Assembly (NCBI RefSeq): GCF_000614145.1
Contig: NZ_BAKK01000033.1
Span: forward strand, 1-50,358
DNA: 50,358 nucleotides
Source: Bacteroides faecichinchillae JCM 17102
Lineage (GTDB): Bacteria > Bacteroidota > Bacteroidia > Bacteroidales > Bacteroidaceae
Direction: 5' to 3'
The notes below the pieces were generated by a model. It saw only the letters and a program-made list of their open reading frames with translations, did no database searches and was not told the DNA's origin. The first letter of the stretch is position 1, and each line of letters opens with the position of its first letter. This document shows, in pieces, positions 34,314 to 43,551 of this stretch. The position numbers were made by a program, and so were the translations under genes.

Positions 34314-34916
34314 ATGTTTTCTGGAATCGTTGAAGAATATGCTACTTTGGTAGCGCTGGTGAAAGACCAGGAGAATATACACTTTACTTTTAAGTGTTCG
34401 TTTGTAAATGAGTTAAAGATCGATCAGAGTATTTCTCATAATGGAGTATGTTTGACGGTGGTAAGTATGACAGAAGATACTTATACGGTAACTGCAATGA
34501 AGGAAACTTTGGAATGTTCGAATCTTGGTTTGCTGAAAGTGGGAGATAAGGTGAATGTAGAACGCAGCATGATGATGAACGGTCGTTTAGACGGACATAT
34601 CGTTCAGGGACATGTCGATCAGACTGCCACTTGTGTGGCTATCAAGGATGCAGAAGGTAGCTGGTATTTTACCTTCAAATATGCTTTCGATAAAGATATG
34701 GCGAAACGTGGCTATATTACTGTAGATAAAGGTTCGGTGACAGTGAATGGCGTCAGTCTGACTGTTTGTAATCCTACGGATGATACTTTCCAGGTGGCTA
34801 TCATTCCTTATACATATGAACATACCAATTTCCATACATTCACAGTTGGCAGTGTGGTAAATATTGAGTTTGATATTATTGGCAAATATATCAGCCGAAT
34901 GATACAATATAAATAA
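34314..34916 (+). CDS. ribE: Riboflavin synthase alpha subunit
   Basis: A 200-residue enzyme that converts two 6,7-dimethyl-8-ribityllumazines to riboflavin and a pyrimidine. Two lumazine-binding barrels are visible: residues 1-95 (MFSGIVEEYATLV, ISHNGVCLTVVSM, GDKVNVERSM) and about 96-190 (HIVQGHVDQTATCV, VTVNGVSLTVCNP, GSVVNIEFDIIGKY). The C-terminal helix ISRMIQY matches the trimerisation helix. It is followed 33 bases later by a nitroreductase, an FMN enzyme, and the two are probably co-transcribed. The symbol ribE follows the usual Bacteroides usage (ribC in some schemes). Confidence 0.95.
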   Translation: MFSGIVEEYATLVALVKDQENIHFTFKCSFVNELKIDQSISHNGVCLTVVSMTEDTYTVTAMKETLECSNLGLLKVGDKVNVERSMMMNGRLDGHIVQGHVDQTATCVAIKDAEGSWYFTFKYAFDKDMAKRGYITVDKGSVTVNGVSLTVCNPTDDTFQVAIIPYTYEHTNFHTFTVGSVVNIEFDIIGKYISRMIQYK

Positions 34917-34948
34917 ACGATTCAACATAAATAGATGATTTAATATAA

Positions 34949-35497
34949 ATGATGGAATCGAAAGATTTTCTGCAATTGGTACTTTCCCGCCAAAGTGACC
35001 GAGCTTATGATATAGAGCGTCCGGTAGAGCGGGAGAAGTTGGAACGGATATTGGAAGCGGCTCGTATGGCTCCTTCTGCTTGTAATGCTCAGCCATGGAA
35101 GTTTGTTGTAGTGACGGATCATGAGTTGGCACAAAAAGTTGGTAAGGCAGCAACCGGACTTGGGATGAATAAGTTTGCCAAAGACGCTCCTGTACATATT
35201 TTGGTTGTGGAAGAATCTGCCAATATTACTTCTTTGCTTGGTGGAAAGGTAAAAGGAAAGCATTTTCCCTTAATTGATATTGGGATTGCTGCTGCTCATA
35301 TATCTTTGGCTGCCGAAAGTGAAGGGTTAGGCTCATGTATCCTTGGATGGTTTGATGAAAAGGAGATCAAGCAACTGACTGGCATTCCGGAGTCAAAACG
35401 TCTATTACTGGATATAACGATTGGTTATCCGGTGAAGGAGAAGCGTAAGAAAATGAGGAAAACTAAAGAGAAGGTGATTTCATATAATCGATATTAA
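34949..35497 (+). CDS. Nitroreductase family FMN protein
   Basis: A 182-residue flavoprotein of the nitroreductase fold. It starts MMESKDFLQLVLSRQSDRAY, where R-Q-S-D-R-A-Y matches the FMN-binding Arg-x-Ser start. ILEAARMAPSACNAQPWKF, then DIGIAAAHISLAAESEGLGS and CILGWFDEKEIKQLTGIP, are family motifs. Such enzymes reduce nitro groups or quinones with NAD(P)H; nitroreductases of this group can affect metronidazole sensitivity in Bacteroides, but the substrate here is not known. The second ATG (34952) is an equally good start. It lies just after ribE, which would supply its cofactor precursor. Confidence 0.9.
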   Translation: MMESKDFLQLVLSRQSDRAYDIERPVEREKLERILEAARMAPSACNAQPWKFVVVTDHELAQKVGKAATGLGMNKFAKDAPVHILVVEESANITSLLGGKVKGKHFPLIDIGIAAAHISLAAESEGLGSCILGWFDEKEIKQLTGIPESKRLLLDITIGYPVKEKRKKMRKTKEKVISYNRY

Positions 35498-35562
35498 ACC
35501 TATCTGTGTGTTTGTATTCTCTATTCAGTCCCCCTCCTAACAAAAAACATCAATTTCTCTAT

Positions 35563-35659
35563 CAACCTATCACCAATCTTCTGTATCGCTTTATCCATCG
35601 CTGTTTGATGGGTGATAGGTTGTTCTTTTAACCTATCACCATATCTATCACCTATCACC
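35563..35659. repeat. CCTATCACC repeat cluster with two alternative hairpins
   Basis: CAACCTATCACC (35563-35574), its reverse complement GGTGATAGGTTG (35611-35622), then AACCTATCACC (35630-35640) and CTATCACCTATCACC (35645-35659). The middle arm can pair either with the left arm (12 bp, 36-base loop) or with the right arm (11 bp, 7-base loop), but not both. Confidence 0.75.
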
Positions 35660-35792
35660 GTTCAATTTGTTCCACTTCATGTTGTATGAGTCTATATAAC
35701 TTTGCTTCCAAAGTATTAATAGATAAGTTCCTATGTATTAATACTAAACTTATTTTCCTTTAATAACAAACTTCTTTAAGTTAGAGAAGAAT

Positions 35793-35880
35793 CTATAAAT
35801 GCAAGTTTCGTTTATATAAATGGAACTTCTGGTTATATAAACGCAAGTTTTGTTTATACAATCAGAACTTGCATTTATAG
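35793..35880. repeat. 15-bp inverted repeat enclosing degenerate direct repeats
   Basis: CTATAAATGCAAGTT (35793-35807) is the exact reverse complement of AACTTGCATTTATAG (35866-35880). Between and including them, units of the form TATATAAA-N-G-N-AA-N-TT recur about every 21 bases (near 35793, 35811, 35833), so direct and inverted repeats are nested. Confidence 0.7.
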
Positions 35881-36040
35881 TTTGTTCCCAATAGAAAATA
35901 ACTTTTCTATTAAAGGAAAAGAAGTTTTATATGAATGGATCATAACTTATCTATTATATCATTCAAGAGGGGAATGTATATGTTTATCAGGATTGAGTGA
36001 TGCTTTTCTATACGTATGAGCCTGATTATTAAATAAAAAC

Positions 36041-36078
36041 AAAGAGCCAAGTTCCCCGATCGGAAAGCTTGGCTCTTT
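36041..36078 (-). terminator. Intrinsic terminator of the tricorn-like gene
   Basis: AAAGAGCCAAG (36041-36051) is the exact reverse complement of CTTGGCTCTTT (36068-36078); the inner bases CGATCGG extend the fold. Read on the minus strand it is followed by a T-rich tail, as expected 41 bases after the stop at 36119. Confidence 0.85.
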
Positions 36079-36118
36079 AATGTTAGTAATTGAAATATTT
36101 TTCTTATTTCCCGGTTTA

Positions 36119-39100
36119 TTACTTTTTAGGCAATTCCTTCAAAAGATGCTCTACGGCTGCCTTAAGTTGGGCATCTTCACCTTTCAAACTGGCTTCCGGT
36201 TCATTGTAGACAAGGATATCGGGTTGAAGAGTCTGATTTTCGAGGTATTTACCTTGCATATCCATACATCCTACTTGAGGAATACCGAATACAATAGATG
36301 GATCTATTTGCTGTTCCCACCATACAGCAGTCATCGTTCCTGCTATTGGAGTACCGATTAACTTGCCGATTCCTAATGTTTTGTATACGTATGGAGTGCC
36401 ATGAGCATTACTATAGTTGTCTTCACAAGTCAGCATACACGAAATTTTCGTCCATTTGTTGAAAGGATCACTGCCTATGTATTGTCCTCGTGGAACAAAG
36501 CGTTGGTACTCTTTGCCATTAAGCAAGGTGACAACATCATCATGAAGCCATCCTCCACCATTGTGACGGGTATCTACTATGACCGCTTCCTTGTTACGGT
36601 AACGTCCCAATAACTCGGAGTACATATTACGGAAACTTTGACTATCCATTCCTTTTAAATGTACGTATGCAATGCGGCCACCGGAAAGTTCTTCAACTTT
36701 CTGTGCACAACGTTTTACCCAACGTTTATAAAGCAATTCATTTTGTTCATTGTAGCTGATCGCTTTAATGGTTTCTTCAAAACGTTTTTTAGTAGTAGGG
36801 TCATATACAGTAAGTATTACTTTACGACCAACTTTGCCTTCGAATAGTGGGAAGTAATCTTTATTGGCTTCAATGGTCACTCCGTCTATTTTTTCGATGA
36901 TACAGCCTTCTTTTACATTTGTCTTTTTCTTAGTGAAAGGACTTTGTGCTATTATTTCCTTGATTTTTAGTCCCGCACCATCATACGATTCATCATAAAA
37001 TAATCCTAAAGCAGCTGTAGGGAGTGCGTAGTTCGGAGCTCCATAACGTGCTCCGGTATGAGAGGCGTTCATTTCACCGAGTAGTTCACTTAACATTTCC
37101 GTGAAGTCATAATTGTTGTTGATATGAGGCAGGAATCGTTGATATGCCTTTTTATATCCTTTCCAGTCTACTCCTTGAAGGTCTGCTACATAGAGTTTAT
37201 CATTCATTTGCTGATAAACATGGTCGAAAATATAGGAACGTTCTTCGTATGGGCGATAATTGAAGAAAGCTTCGAAATTGATTGAAGTAACTCTGTTTCC
37301 GCCAAGTTCTATTTTTTTAAGTCCTCCATTGCTGCACATGAAAAGATTGTTGCCTTCTTTGTCCGGTATTAGTCTGCCACCGCCAACACCTTTGATGAGA
37401 ATTCTGGTAGAGTTTTCTTTTAAGTTATGTTCCCAGAGGTCATAGCCACTTTCGAAAGCAGCCAGATAGTAAAGTTTATCGCCTTTGGGAGACAGAACAG
37501 CATCGCCAAGGCGTGAAGAATTGACTGTTAAACGAACAATACGGTCGAAACGATTGTCCAGATCAAAAGTTAATGATTTTCCTTCCTCTTTCTTGTCTGA
37601 ATCTTCTTTTTTGTCACTTCCTTTTTTATCGCTCTCTTTCTTATCTTCTTTTTTATTCTTTGCATCTTTCTTTTTCTCTTTTTCCGCTTTTTCTTTCTCG
37701 GCTTTCTCTTTCTCAGCCTTCTCTTTTTCTTGTTTTTGTTTTTCAATCTTATCCGCTTCTTCAAGTAGTGTCAAATCTTCTTTGTTCAGTGTGAATCGGT
37801 TGTAGGTATCTGCATCAAAGAACATGATGTAAGTATCATCTTCACTTCCCCAACTTCCATGGCTGCGATAGCCGGAGCGATCGCTGTTCCATATCATTGC
37901 TTTGCCGCCTAATACCCATTTGGCATTCCCGTCGCTATAACCGCTTTCGGTTAGATTGACCATTTCACTTTTTCCGTCTGCGTTCAGTAAGACAACATCT
38001 TTATTATTCCAGCCGCCTGTACCGATAAAGCCGGAAAGAAGCCATTTGCTATCGGGCTCCATTGGAACCATTGGTCGCCGTCGGCATAAGAATATTGGTA
38101 TTTGGCATCCATTACAGTACGTACGGCTTTACTTTTCAAGTTGATAATGCGGATAGCGGTACGATTTTCAAGGAAGGCGATTTCTTTGCCGTCAGGACTA
38201 TATTTAGGTTGGAAAGAGGCAACATCGGAATTAGTCAGTCGCTCTTCCTTTAATTCAGTAGCATAAGTGAATTGTTTTTCATCTTCACGTACGATAGTTG
38301 AAGTGTATAGTTGCCAGAGACCATTGCGTTCTGAAGAATAAACGAGGGTACGTCCGTCAGGAGCAAAGTCTATGTTACGTTCTTGTTCCGGAGTATTGGT
38401 AATTTGTTTTGTAGTTCTATATTCAATGGAGGTGACATATACATCGCCTCGCAGAATAAATGCAACTTCCTTTCCTTGGGGAGAGATAGCAATATCCGTA
38501 GCACCGTATGAGCTGATTTGGCGGATAATGTCTTTGTCATTCTTATCTGCCAGAATGGAAACTTTGACTTTCTGTGGTTGTTTACCGGGGAGAAGTGTGT
38601 AAATCTCACCATCGTAACCATAACATAATTTGTTGTTATCGGCTACACTCAGAAAGCGTACAGGGTGTTTACTATGAGAGGTGATTTGTTTGGAAGTCGT
38701 AGCTCCGGGGGTGCGTTGGAAAATGTTGAAAGAACCTTTTTCTTCACTTAAATAATAGAAAGATTCTCCGTCGGGAGCCCAAACCGGTTCACGATCTTCA
38801 CCGCCGAAAGTGGTTTGTTTCTGATAGGCGGGAGTTGCATTGGGGGTATACATCCAAACATCCCGGGCAATAGGAGATACATGATGTTTACGCCAGTAGT
38901 CTTCGTATCCTTTTTATCATGATAAAGCATAACTCCGTCTTTGTTGATGGAAATGCTTTCCATAGGCATAGAAGAGAACATTACGGGACGTCCTCCTGTC
39001 GTGGCAACTTCATAGATCTGTTGAAACTGCCCCGAGGGAAATCCGGCATCTTCAGCAGCAGGCATGAGGTATGTAGTGAATAAAAGATGTGTAGCGTCTT

Positions 39101-39446
39101 TAAATGCGATAGGTTTTTCACTACCTGAATAGGTTGTCAGTCGTTGGGGAGTTCCTCCTTCGCTTGATACGATGAACACATCCATACTTCCCATACGGTC
39201 GGAAGCAAAAGCAATTTGTTTTCCGTCAGGACTCCATATAGGAGTAGTGTCATAGGCAGGATTTGTTGTGATTTGTGTAGCTTGTCCTCCAGTTGATGGT
39301 ACTGTATAGATATCTCCTTTATAAGTGAACGCAATGGTAGTTCCATCCGGAGAGATTGTACAATAACGCATCCACAAAGGAGATTCTTGTGCGGCAATTG
39401 TGCCCGCAATGCACAGAGCAAGTGCGCTTAATAGTAATTTTTTCAT
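36119..39446 (-). CDS. Tricorn-like S41 peptidase with beta-propeller domains, frameshifted near 38910 and 38055
   Basis: Exported protein of about 1109 residues once two bases are restored. Residues 1-19 are a signal peptide (MKKLLLSALALCIAGTIAA). WD40/TolB-like propeller blades follow, with repeated SPDG motifs such as YCTISPDGTTIAFTYKGDIY, WSPDGKQIAFASDR and FAPDGRTLVYSSERNG. A linker extremely rich in Lys and Glu (about 60 residues, encoded near 37590-37760) leads to a PDZ-like part and the S41 core: AVIVDTRHNGGGW, then DNYSNAHGTPYVYKTLGIGK with the likely nucleophile Ser. The breaks need one G (AAAAAGG, 38909) and one C (AGCCCG, 38054). Tricorn-type enzymes trim peptides; here in the periplasm. 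It follows a YihY-like gene by 59 bases. Confidence 0.87.
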
Positions 39447-39505
39447 TTTTTCGATTGTTATAATTGTGTTTTCATAATTTCTTTTTTCATTCTGTACCTG
39501 TTATG

Positions 39506-40825
39506 CTACAGATCCTTTAATAGTACTTTGCTAGCTTTTTTATAGTATTCTTCTCTAGATTCGGTTAATACCTTCCATTCGTCACTAAACTCTTCATCTT
39601 TATCGATTTTGAAGTTTTCGGAGCCATATGTGTCGAGACGATCAAGCAGTATCGCTACGTTCAGTTGGTTAATATCCATGGATGGTTGGTAAGCAATATC
39701 TTGGCTTTTTTCGTCAGATACCACTTCATGGATCAGCTCAATCTCTTGTAACTGATAGAGTACCTGATTCGTCAGCCGGATTGGAATTTGGTGTTCTTCC
39801 GAAATCTCGGCGGCTGTATATGGCGGTTTGTTGTACTCAAAGCGCTTAGCAATAAGAGACATGATGAGAATAGAAATGAAATCACGATAACGCCGGCTGA
39901 TATTACGGGTGTCTTGGTCGAAACTGAAATTTCGAATATTCTGACCGGCGTAAGTAAGTTCCGCACCAAATAAACAGATGGTCCAGGAGATTTGCAACCA
40001 TAATAGGAACATTGGTAAGGCGGCAAAACTACCATAAATAGCATTGTATTTCGATACCCATAGCTGGCTGTTGATATAAAGGAACTGGAATGCTTGATAG
40101 GCTGTACCTGCCAAAATACCGGAGATAAGTGCATGCTTGAACTTCACTTTTGTGTTAGGCATAAAGATATATAGTCCGGTAAACATAAGCCAAGTTAAGA
40201 CAAAAGGAATAAGACGAATCAAGAATTTTAAGACAGGAGCGAGGAGTACGAAGTCTGCCATTTGCTTCAGTATGGTACTCATGAATATGGAAAGACCTCC
40301 GGATACGACGATCAAAATAGGCATGAGTAAGAACATGGAGAAGTAGTCAGTAATCTTACGATACATGGAACGTGTTTTCTTTATTTCCCAAATCCGGTTG
40401 AAGGTGATTTCTATATTACTAACCAGATTGATAACAGTCCATAACAACATAACTAAACCTACTCCAATGAAAATACCTCCTTTGGTTTGTGATAAATAGG
40501 AATTTACGAATGAAAGAATGGCTTCTGTTGTTTCTATATTACCACCGAATCCGTTGCGGAATTGATGTTCCATTAGGTTATCAAAACCGAAACCGCGTGC
40601 TACAGCAAACAGGATCGCTAAGATAGGGACAATTGCTAAAAGAGTGCTATATGTCAGTGCCGATGCTTTATTTACCAATCGGTCTTTAGTGAAACGGTTG
40701 ATGCAAAGATAGATGGTTTTAATAATGTTATAGAGCGAAAATTTAGTTCTGGTCACTTCGTCTTCCGTAATGCGCCAAATGTCATACGTAAGGAATTTCC
40801 ATATATCAGTGATTCTCTTTTTCAT
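39506..40825 (-). CDS. YihY/BrkB family membrane protein
   Basis: A 439-residue inner-membrane protein. The YihY core covers residues about 30-290 with six hydrophobic helices: ALTYSTLLAIVPILAILFAV near residue 58, GGIFIGVGLVMLLWTVINLV near 116, LLMPILIVVSGGLSIFMST, then YNAIYGSFAALPMFLLWLQI and SWTICLFGAELTYAGQN. The last 130 residues are soluble and charged, with an E-I-S-E-x-H-Q-I-P winged-helix-like segment that is common in Bacteroides members. The family was once called RNase BN, which is not supported. Transport role is unknown. It may share a transcript with the tricorn-like gene. Confidence 0.92.
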   Translation of the reverse strand: MKKRITDIWKFLTYDIWRITEDEVTRTKFSLYNIIKTIYLCINRFTKDRLVNKASALTYSTLLAIVPILAILFAVARGFGFDNLMEHQFRNGFGGNIETTEAILSFVNSYLSQTKGGIFIGVGLVMLLWTVINLVSNIEITFNRIWEIKKTRSMYRKITDYFSMFLLMPILIVVSGGLSIFMSTILKQMADFVLLAPVLKFLIRLIPFVLTWLMFTGLYIFMPNTKVKFKHALISGILAGTAYQAFQFLYINSQLWVSKYNAIYGSFAALPMFLLWLQISWTICLFGAELTYAGQNIRNFSFDQDTRNISRRYRDFISILIMSLIAKRFEYNKPPYTAAEISEEHQIPIRLTNQVLYQLQEIELIHEVVSDEKSQDIAYQPSMDINQLNVAILLDRLDTYGSENFKIDKDEEFSDEWKVLTESREEYYKKASKVLLKDL

Positions 40826-40922
40826 TCTTTCTGATGAGATGTTTTTATAAATGAAATACGGACAAAGATAACAATTAAATGTGAATACTAATGTTGCACA
40901 TCAGAAAATTCCTACTTGATAG

Positions 40923-40954
40923 TTTGGACTTTTCATATAAGTTTATTAATTTTG
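40923..40954 (+). promoter_or_regulatory. -33/-7 promoter for the GH127-type gene
   Basis: TTTGG at 40923 and TAATTTTG at 40947-40954 with 20 bases between, a full Bacteroides promoter. Transcription would start near 40961, leaving a leader of about 140 bases before the ATG at 41101. Confidence 0.7.
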
Positions 40955-41100
40955 TTTCCATAATAATATTTTTAATGTGATTGTAAATCAGATTTTTAGG
41001 GATTGTTAAATAATAAACAGTTTCTATGAATTGATTGTTTCCAATCATTCTTATTAGGTAGGAAAATTTAGTAGAATCGATTTAAATATCATTGAATATT

Positions 41101-43044
41101 ATGAAGGCACATATCCTTATTTTGATTGTTTTATTAGGAATAAATCCTGTCCCATATTTATTTTCATCGGAATTGTTGGCGCAGTCGAATGTGGTTAAGA
41201 CCGTTGTTGCCGATTTGCTGATTGATGGAAATCCTTCTTCGGTCAAGATAGGGGACTATATGGGAGAGAAAATTAATGCTTGTATTGATAAACGGGTAAT
41301 GGGGCAGGATGTAAATCATCTGATTACTCCTTTTTATCATAAGACAGAAACTTATCGTTGGCAAAGTGAATTTTTAGGTAAATGGCTGTTGGGAGCTGTC
41401 CTGTCATATAGATATACTCAAAATCCGGCATTATTGGATTCTATTCAGAAAGGTGTGACGGGATTAATTGAATCACAATCTCCTGATGGTTATATTGGAA
41501 ATTATTCTCCAGATGCACAACTCCAACAATGGGATATTTGGGGACGAAAATACTCCATGCTGGGACTTTTGGCTTATTATGACTTAACCGGAGATAAAAA
41601 AGTACTTTCTGCATGTAAGAAAGCTGCGGATCACTTGATGACACAAATTGGACCAGATAAAGTTGATATTGTATCTACCGGTAATTATTATGGAATGGCT
41701 AGCAGTAGTGTTTTGGAACCTATTGTTTTCTTGTATCGCAGAACAGGGGATGTACGATATCTTGAATTTGCAAAGTATATTGTAGCCCAGTGGGAGACTG
41801 CTGCTGGTCCTAAATTAATAAGTAAAGCTATGGAAGAGATTCCGGTTGGTGACAGATTTCCGCATCCTTCTTCTATGAATGAGACTTGGTTCGGTACAAA
41901 AAATGGTCAGAAGGCTTATGAGATGATGTCTTGCTATGAGGGATTACTCGAAATTTATAAATTGACAAATGATTCCTTGTATTTGAATGCAGTAGAGAAA
42001 ACAGTCAGAAGTATTGCGGATACGGAGATAAATATAGCAGGATCAGGAAGTGCATTTGAGTGTTGGTATCATGGGAAAAATCTTCAAACTGTTCCAACCT
42101 ACCATACCATGGAAACATGTGTAACTATGACGTGGATGAAACTATGCCAGACGTTGTTGAGATTGACCGGAAATCCGTACTATGCTGATCAAATGGAAAT
42201 TACGGCTTATAATTCGATGCTTGCTTCTATGAAAAATGATGCTTCGCAAATAGCAAAGTATAGCCCTCTTGAAGGTCAGCGAAATCCCGGAGAAGAACAA
42301 TGTGGAATGCATATAAACTGTTGTAATGCGAATGGTCCAAGGGCTTTTGCGCTTTTGCCGCAATTTGCATTCATGCAATCTTCTGATAGAAAAGCGATTT
42401 TTGTAAATCTATACACAGATTCAAATGTGGAAATTCTTTTGGCTTCCAATAAAAAGGTAAGGATCGTTCAGGAAACAAATTATCCTCAGGAAGGAGAAAC
42501 TTGCATAAAAATCGATTCTGACAAACCCGAAACATTTTCTGTGGTTTTGCGTATACCTTCTTGGAGCAAGAAGAATACTATAAAAGTAAACGAGCAAGAA
42601 ATGAGTGATATAGTTCCGGGAACGTACTATAAGATTACCCGTAGGTGGAAAAAAGGAGATGTGATAACTCTAAACCTTGATGTGAGAGGAAGGCTGATTC
42701 GTCAGGATAATCATGTTGCAGTTGTTAAAGGTCCTGTTGTCTTGGCACGTGACAGTCGCTTCGATGATGGTTTTGTAGATCAAACGGCACAAGTCGTAGT
42801 GCATGAGGGAAATTATGTAGACTTAATTCCTGTGGAGGCAAAGAAGGACTGGAACTGGATGTCATATACGGTACCACTTGTTCTAGGAACAGATCTTGAG
42901 GGAGAGGGTAAACAACCTAAGCAAGTTCATTTTTGTGATTTTGCTTCAGCTGGAAATACTTGGTCAGAGGATATTCGCTATCGAGTGTGGATACCGGAAA
43001 CTTTGAATGTGATGAATAAAGCGTATGTTCCGTATAATAAATAG
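41101..43044 (+). CDS. Glycoside hydrolase, beta-L-arabinofuranosidase type (GH127 / DUF1680)
   Basis: Exported enzyme of 647 residues. A hydrophobic signal peptide runs from the start (MKAHILILIVLLGINPVPYL) to about residue 28. An alpha/alpha barrel follows, with LITPFYHKTETYRWQSEFLG and KWLLGAVLSY. The unusual Zn-thiolate site of the family is present: Glu338 and Cys340 in METCVTMTW, and the Cys407-Cys408 pair in HINCCNANGPRAF, where the first Cys is the nucleophile in characterised GH127. The C-terminal beta domains include VVLRIPSWSKKNTIKVNEQE. Start at 41101 replaces a TTG 9 bases earlier. It stands alone, without SusC/D partners, so its polysaccharide is unknown; related GH families (GH137/142/146) cannot be excluded. 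Confidence 0.88.
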   Translation: MKAHILILIVLLGINPVPYLFSSELLAQSNVVKTVVADLLIDGNPSSVKIGDYMGEKINACIDKRVMGQDVNHLITPFYHKTETYRWQSEFLGKWLLGAVLSYRYTQNPALLDSIQKGVTGLIESQSPDGYIGNYSPDAQLQQWDIWGRKYSMLGLLAYYDLTGDKKVLSACKKAADHLMTQIGPDKVDIVSTGNYYGMASSSVLEPIVFLYRRTGDVRYLEFAKYIVAQWETAAGPKLISKAMEEIPVGDRFPHPSSMNETWFGTKNGQKAYEMMSCYEGLLEIYKLTNDSLYLNAVEKTVRSIADTEINIAGSGSAFECWYHGKNLQTVPTYHTMETCVTMTWMKLCQTLLRLTGNPYYADQMEITAYNSMLASMKNDASQIAKYSPLEGQRNPGEEQCGMHINCCNANGPRAFALLPQFAFMQSSDRKAIFVNLYTDSNVEILLASNKKVRIVQETNYPQEGETCIKIDSDKPETFSVVLRIPSWSKKNTIKVNEQEMSDIVPGTYYKITRRWKKGDVITLNLDVRGRLIRQDNHVAVVKGPVVLARDSRFDDGFVDQTAQVVVHEGNYVDLIPVEAKKDWNWMSYTVPLVLGTDLEGEGKQPKQVHFCDFASAGNTWSEDIRYRVWIPETLNVMNKAYVPYNK

Positions 43045-43087
43045 TAGGAAGTTATTCTCGGAAAGAATTATTGTAATTTAAAGAAAA

Positions 43088-43455
43088 AGCAGTTAGCCTA
43101 TAAGCCGAGTTCTGTACCTTAATATAAATAATTAAGGTGTCTGTCATTTATCTGAGTGACGTGTCACCACACCACTTTAGCGGTCTACCCTCCGACATGG
43201 AGCGAGCAGCTCTCATAACGCCGGTTTACATGACCTTACAACTCCTAAGACGTACAGCCCGACATGTTGCCATGCGGCTGGTGGGCTCTTACTCCACCTT
43301 CTCACCCTTACCTATCCTCGAAAGGAGTGGCGGTTATTTTCTTCTACGTTACTCTACCCTCACGGACAGCTTTCTGTTAGGAAGTAGGATGCTCTATGTT
43401 GCCCGGACTTTCCTCCTGTACGAAACGTACACGCGACAAACCGGCTAACTGCTTT
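43088..43455 (-). ncRNA. rnpB: RNase P RNA (bacterial class A)
   Basis: The minus strand shows the conserved 5' region GGAGGAAAGTCCGGGCAACA (about 43420-43401) and the 3' ACAGAACTCGGCTTAT (about 43113-43098). The ends pair as helix P1: GCAGTTAGCC at the 5' end with GGCTAACTGC at the 3' end. The length of about 368 bases fits the Bacteroides RNA, which trims the 5' leader of pre-tRNAs with the RnpA protein. Open frames across this stretch are not genes. A full -33/-7 promoter lies directly upstream. Confidence 0.96.
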
Positions 43456-43461
43456 AGATTG

Positions 43462-43494
43462 CAAAAATACGTCATTTATTTTGTTTTAGCCAAA
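43462..43494 (-). promoter_or_regulatory. -33/-7 promoter of rnpB
   Basis: On the minus strand, TTTG (43494-43491) and TATTTTTG (43469-43462) are separated by 21 bases, directly upstream of the RNase P RNA start near 43455. Confidence 0.85.
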
Positions 43495-43521
43495 GAATGT
43501 GACATAAATAGAAATAATTTC

Positions 43522-43529
43522 TACCTTTG
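43522..43529 (+). promoter_or_regulatory. -7 promoter box for the NlpC/P60 gene
   Basis: TACCTTTG matches the -7 consensus, 22 bases before the start at 43552. A transcription start near 43536 makes the upstream ATG at 43540 unlikely. This promoter lies back to back with that of rnpB. Confidence 0.6.
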
Positions 43530-43551
43530 CTTTCATTAAATGATTGATTCA

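Larger units (their letters stand above)
35498..36118. other. 620-base non-coding stretch with three repeat structures
   Basis: No gene is supported here. The stretch holds a group of CCTATCACC repeats (35563-35659), a larger A/T-rich set of direct and inverted repeats (35793-35880) and, at its right end, the terminator of the leftward tricorn-like gene (36041-36078). Between these the sequence is A/T-rich with stops in all frames. Confidence 0.7.

Noticed and set aside
35563..35659. CRISPR array
   Set aside because: The CCTATCACC units are only 9-12 bases, in mixed orientation and irregularly spaced, and no cas gene is present.
37485..37805. Open frames rich in Ser, Phe and Leu on the + strand
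   Set aside because: They mirror the repetitive Lys/Glu codons of the tricorn-like linker on the minus strand.
43137..43448. A + strand open frame of 103 codons
   Set aside because: It lies wholly inside the RNase P RNA on the opposite strand, and its sequence is explained by the RNA's conserved structure.
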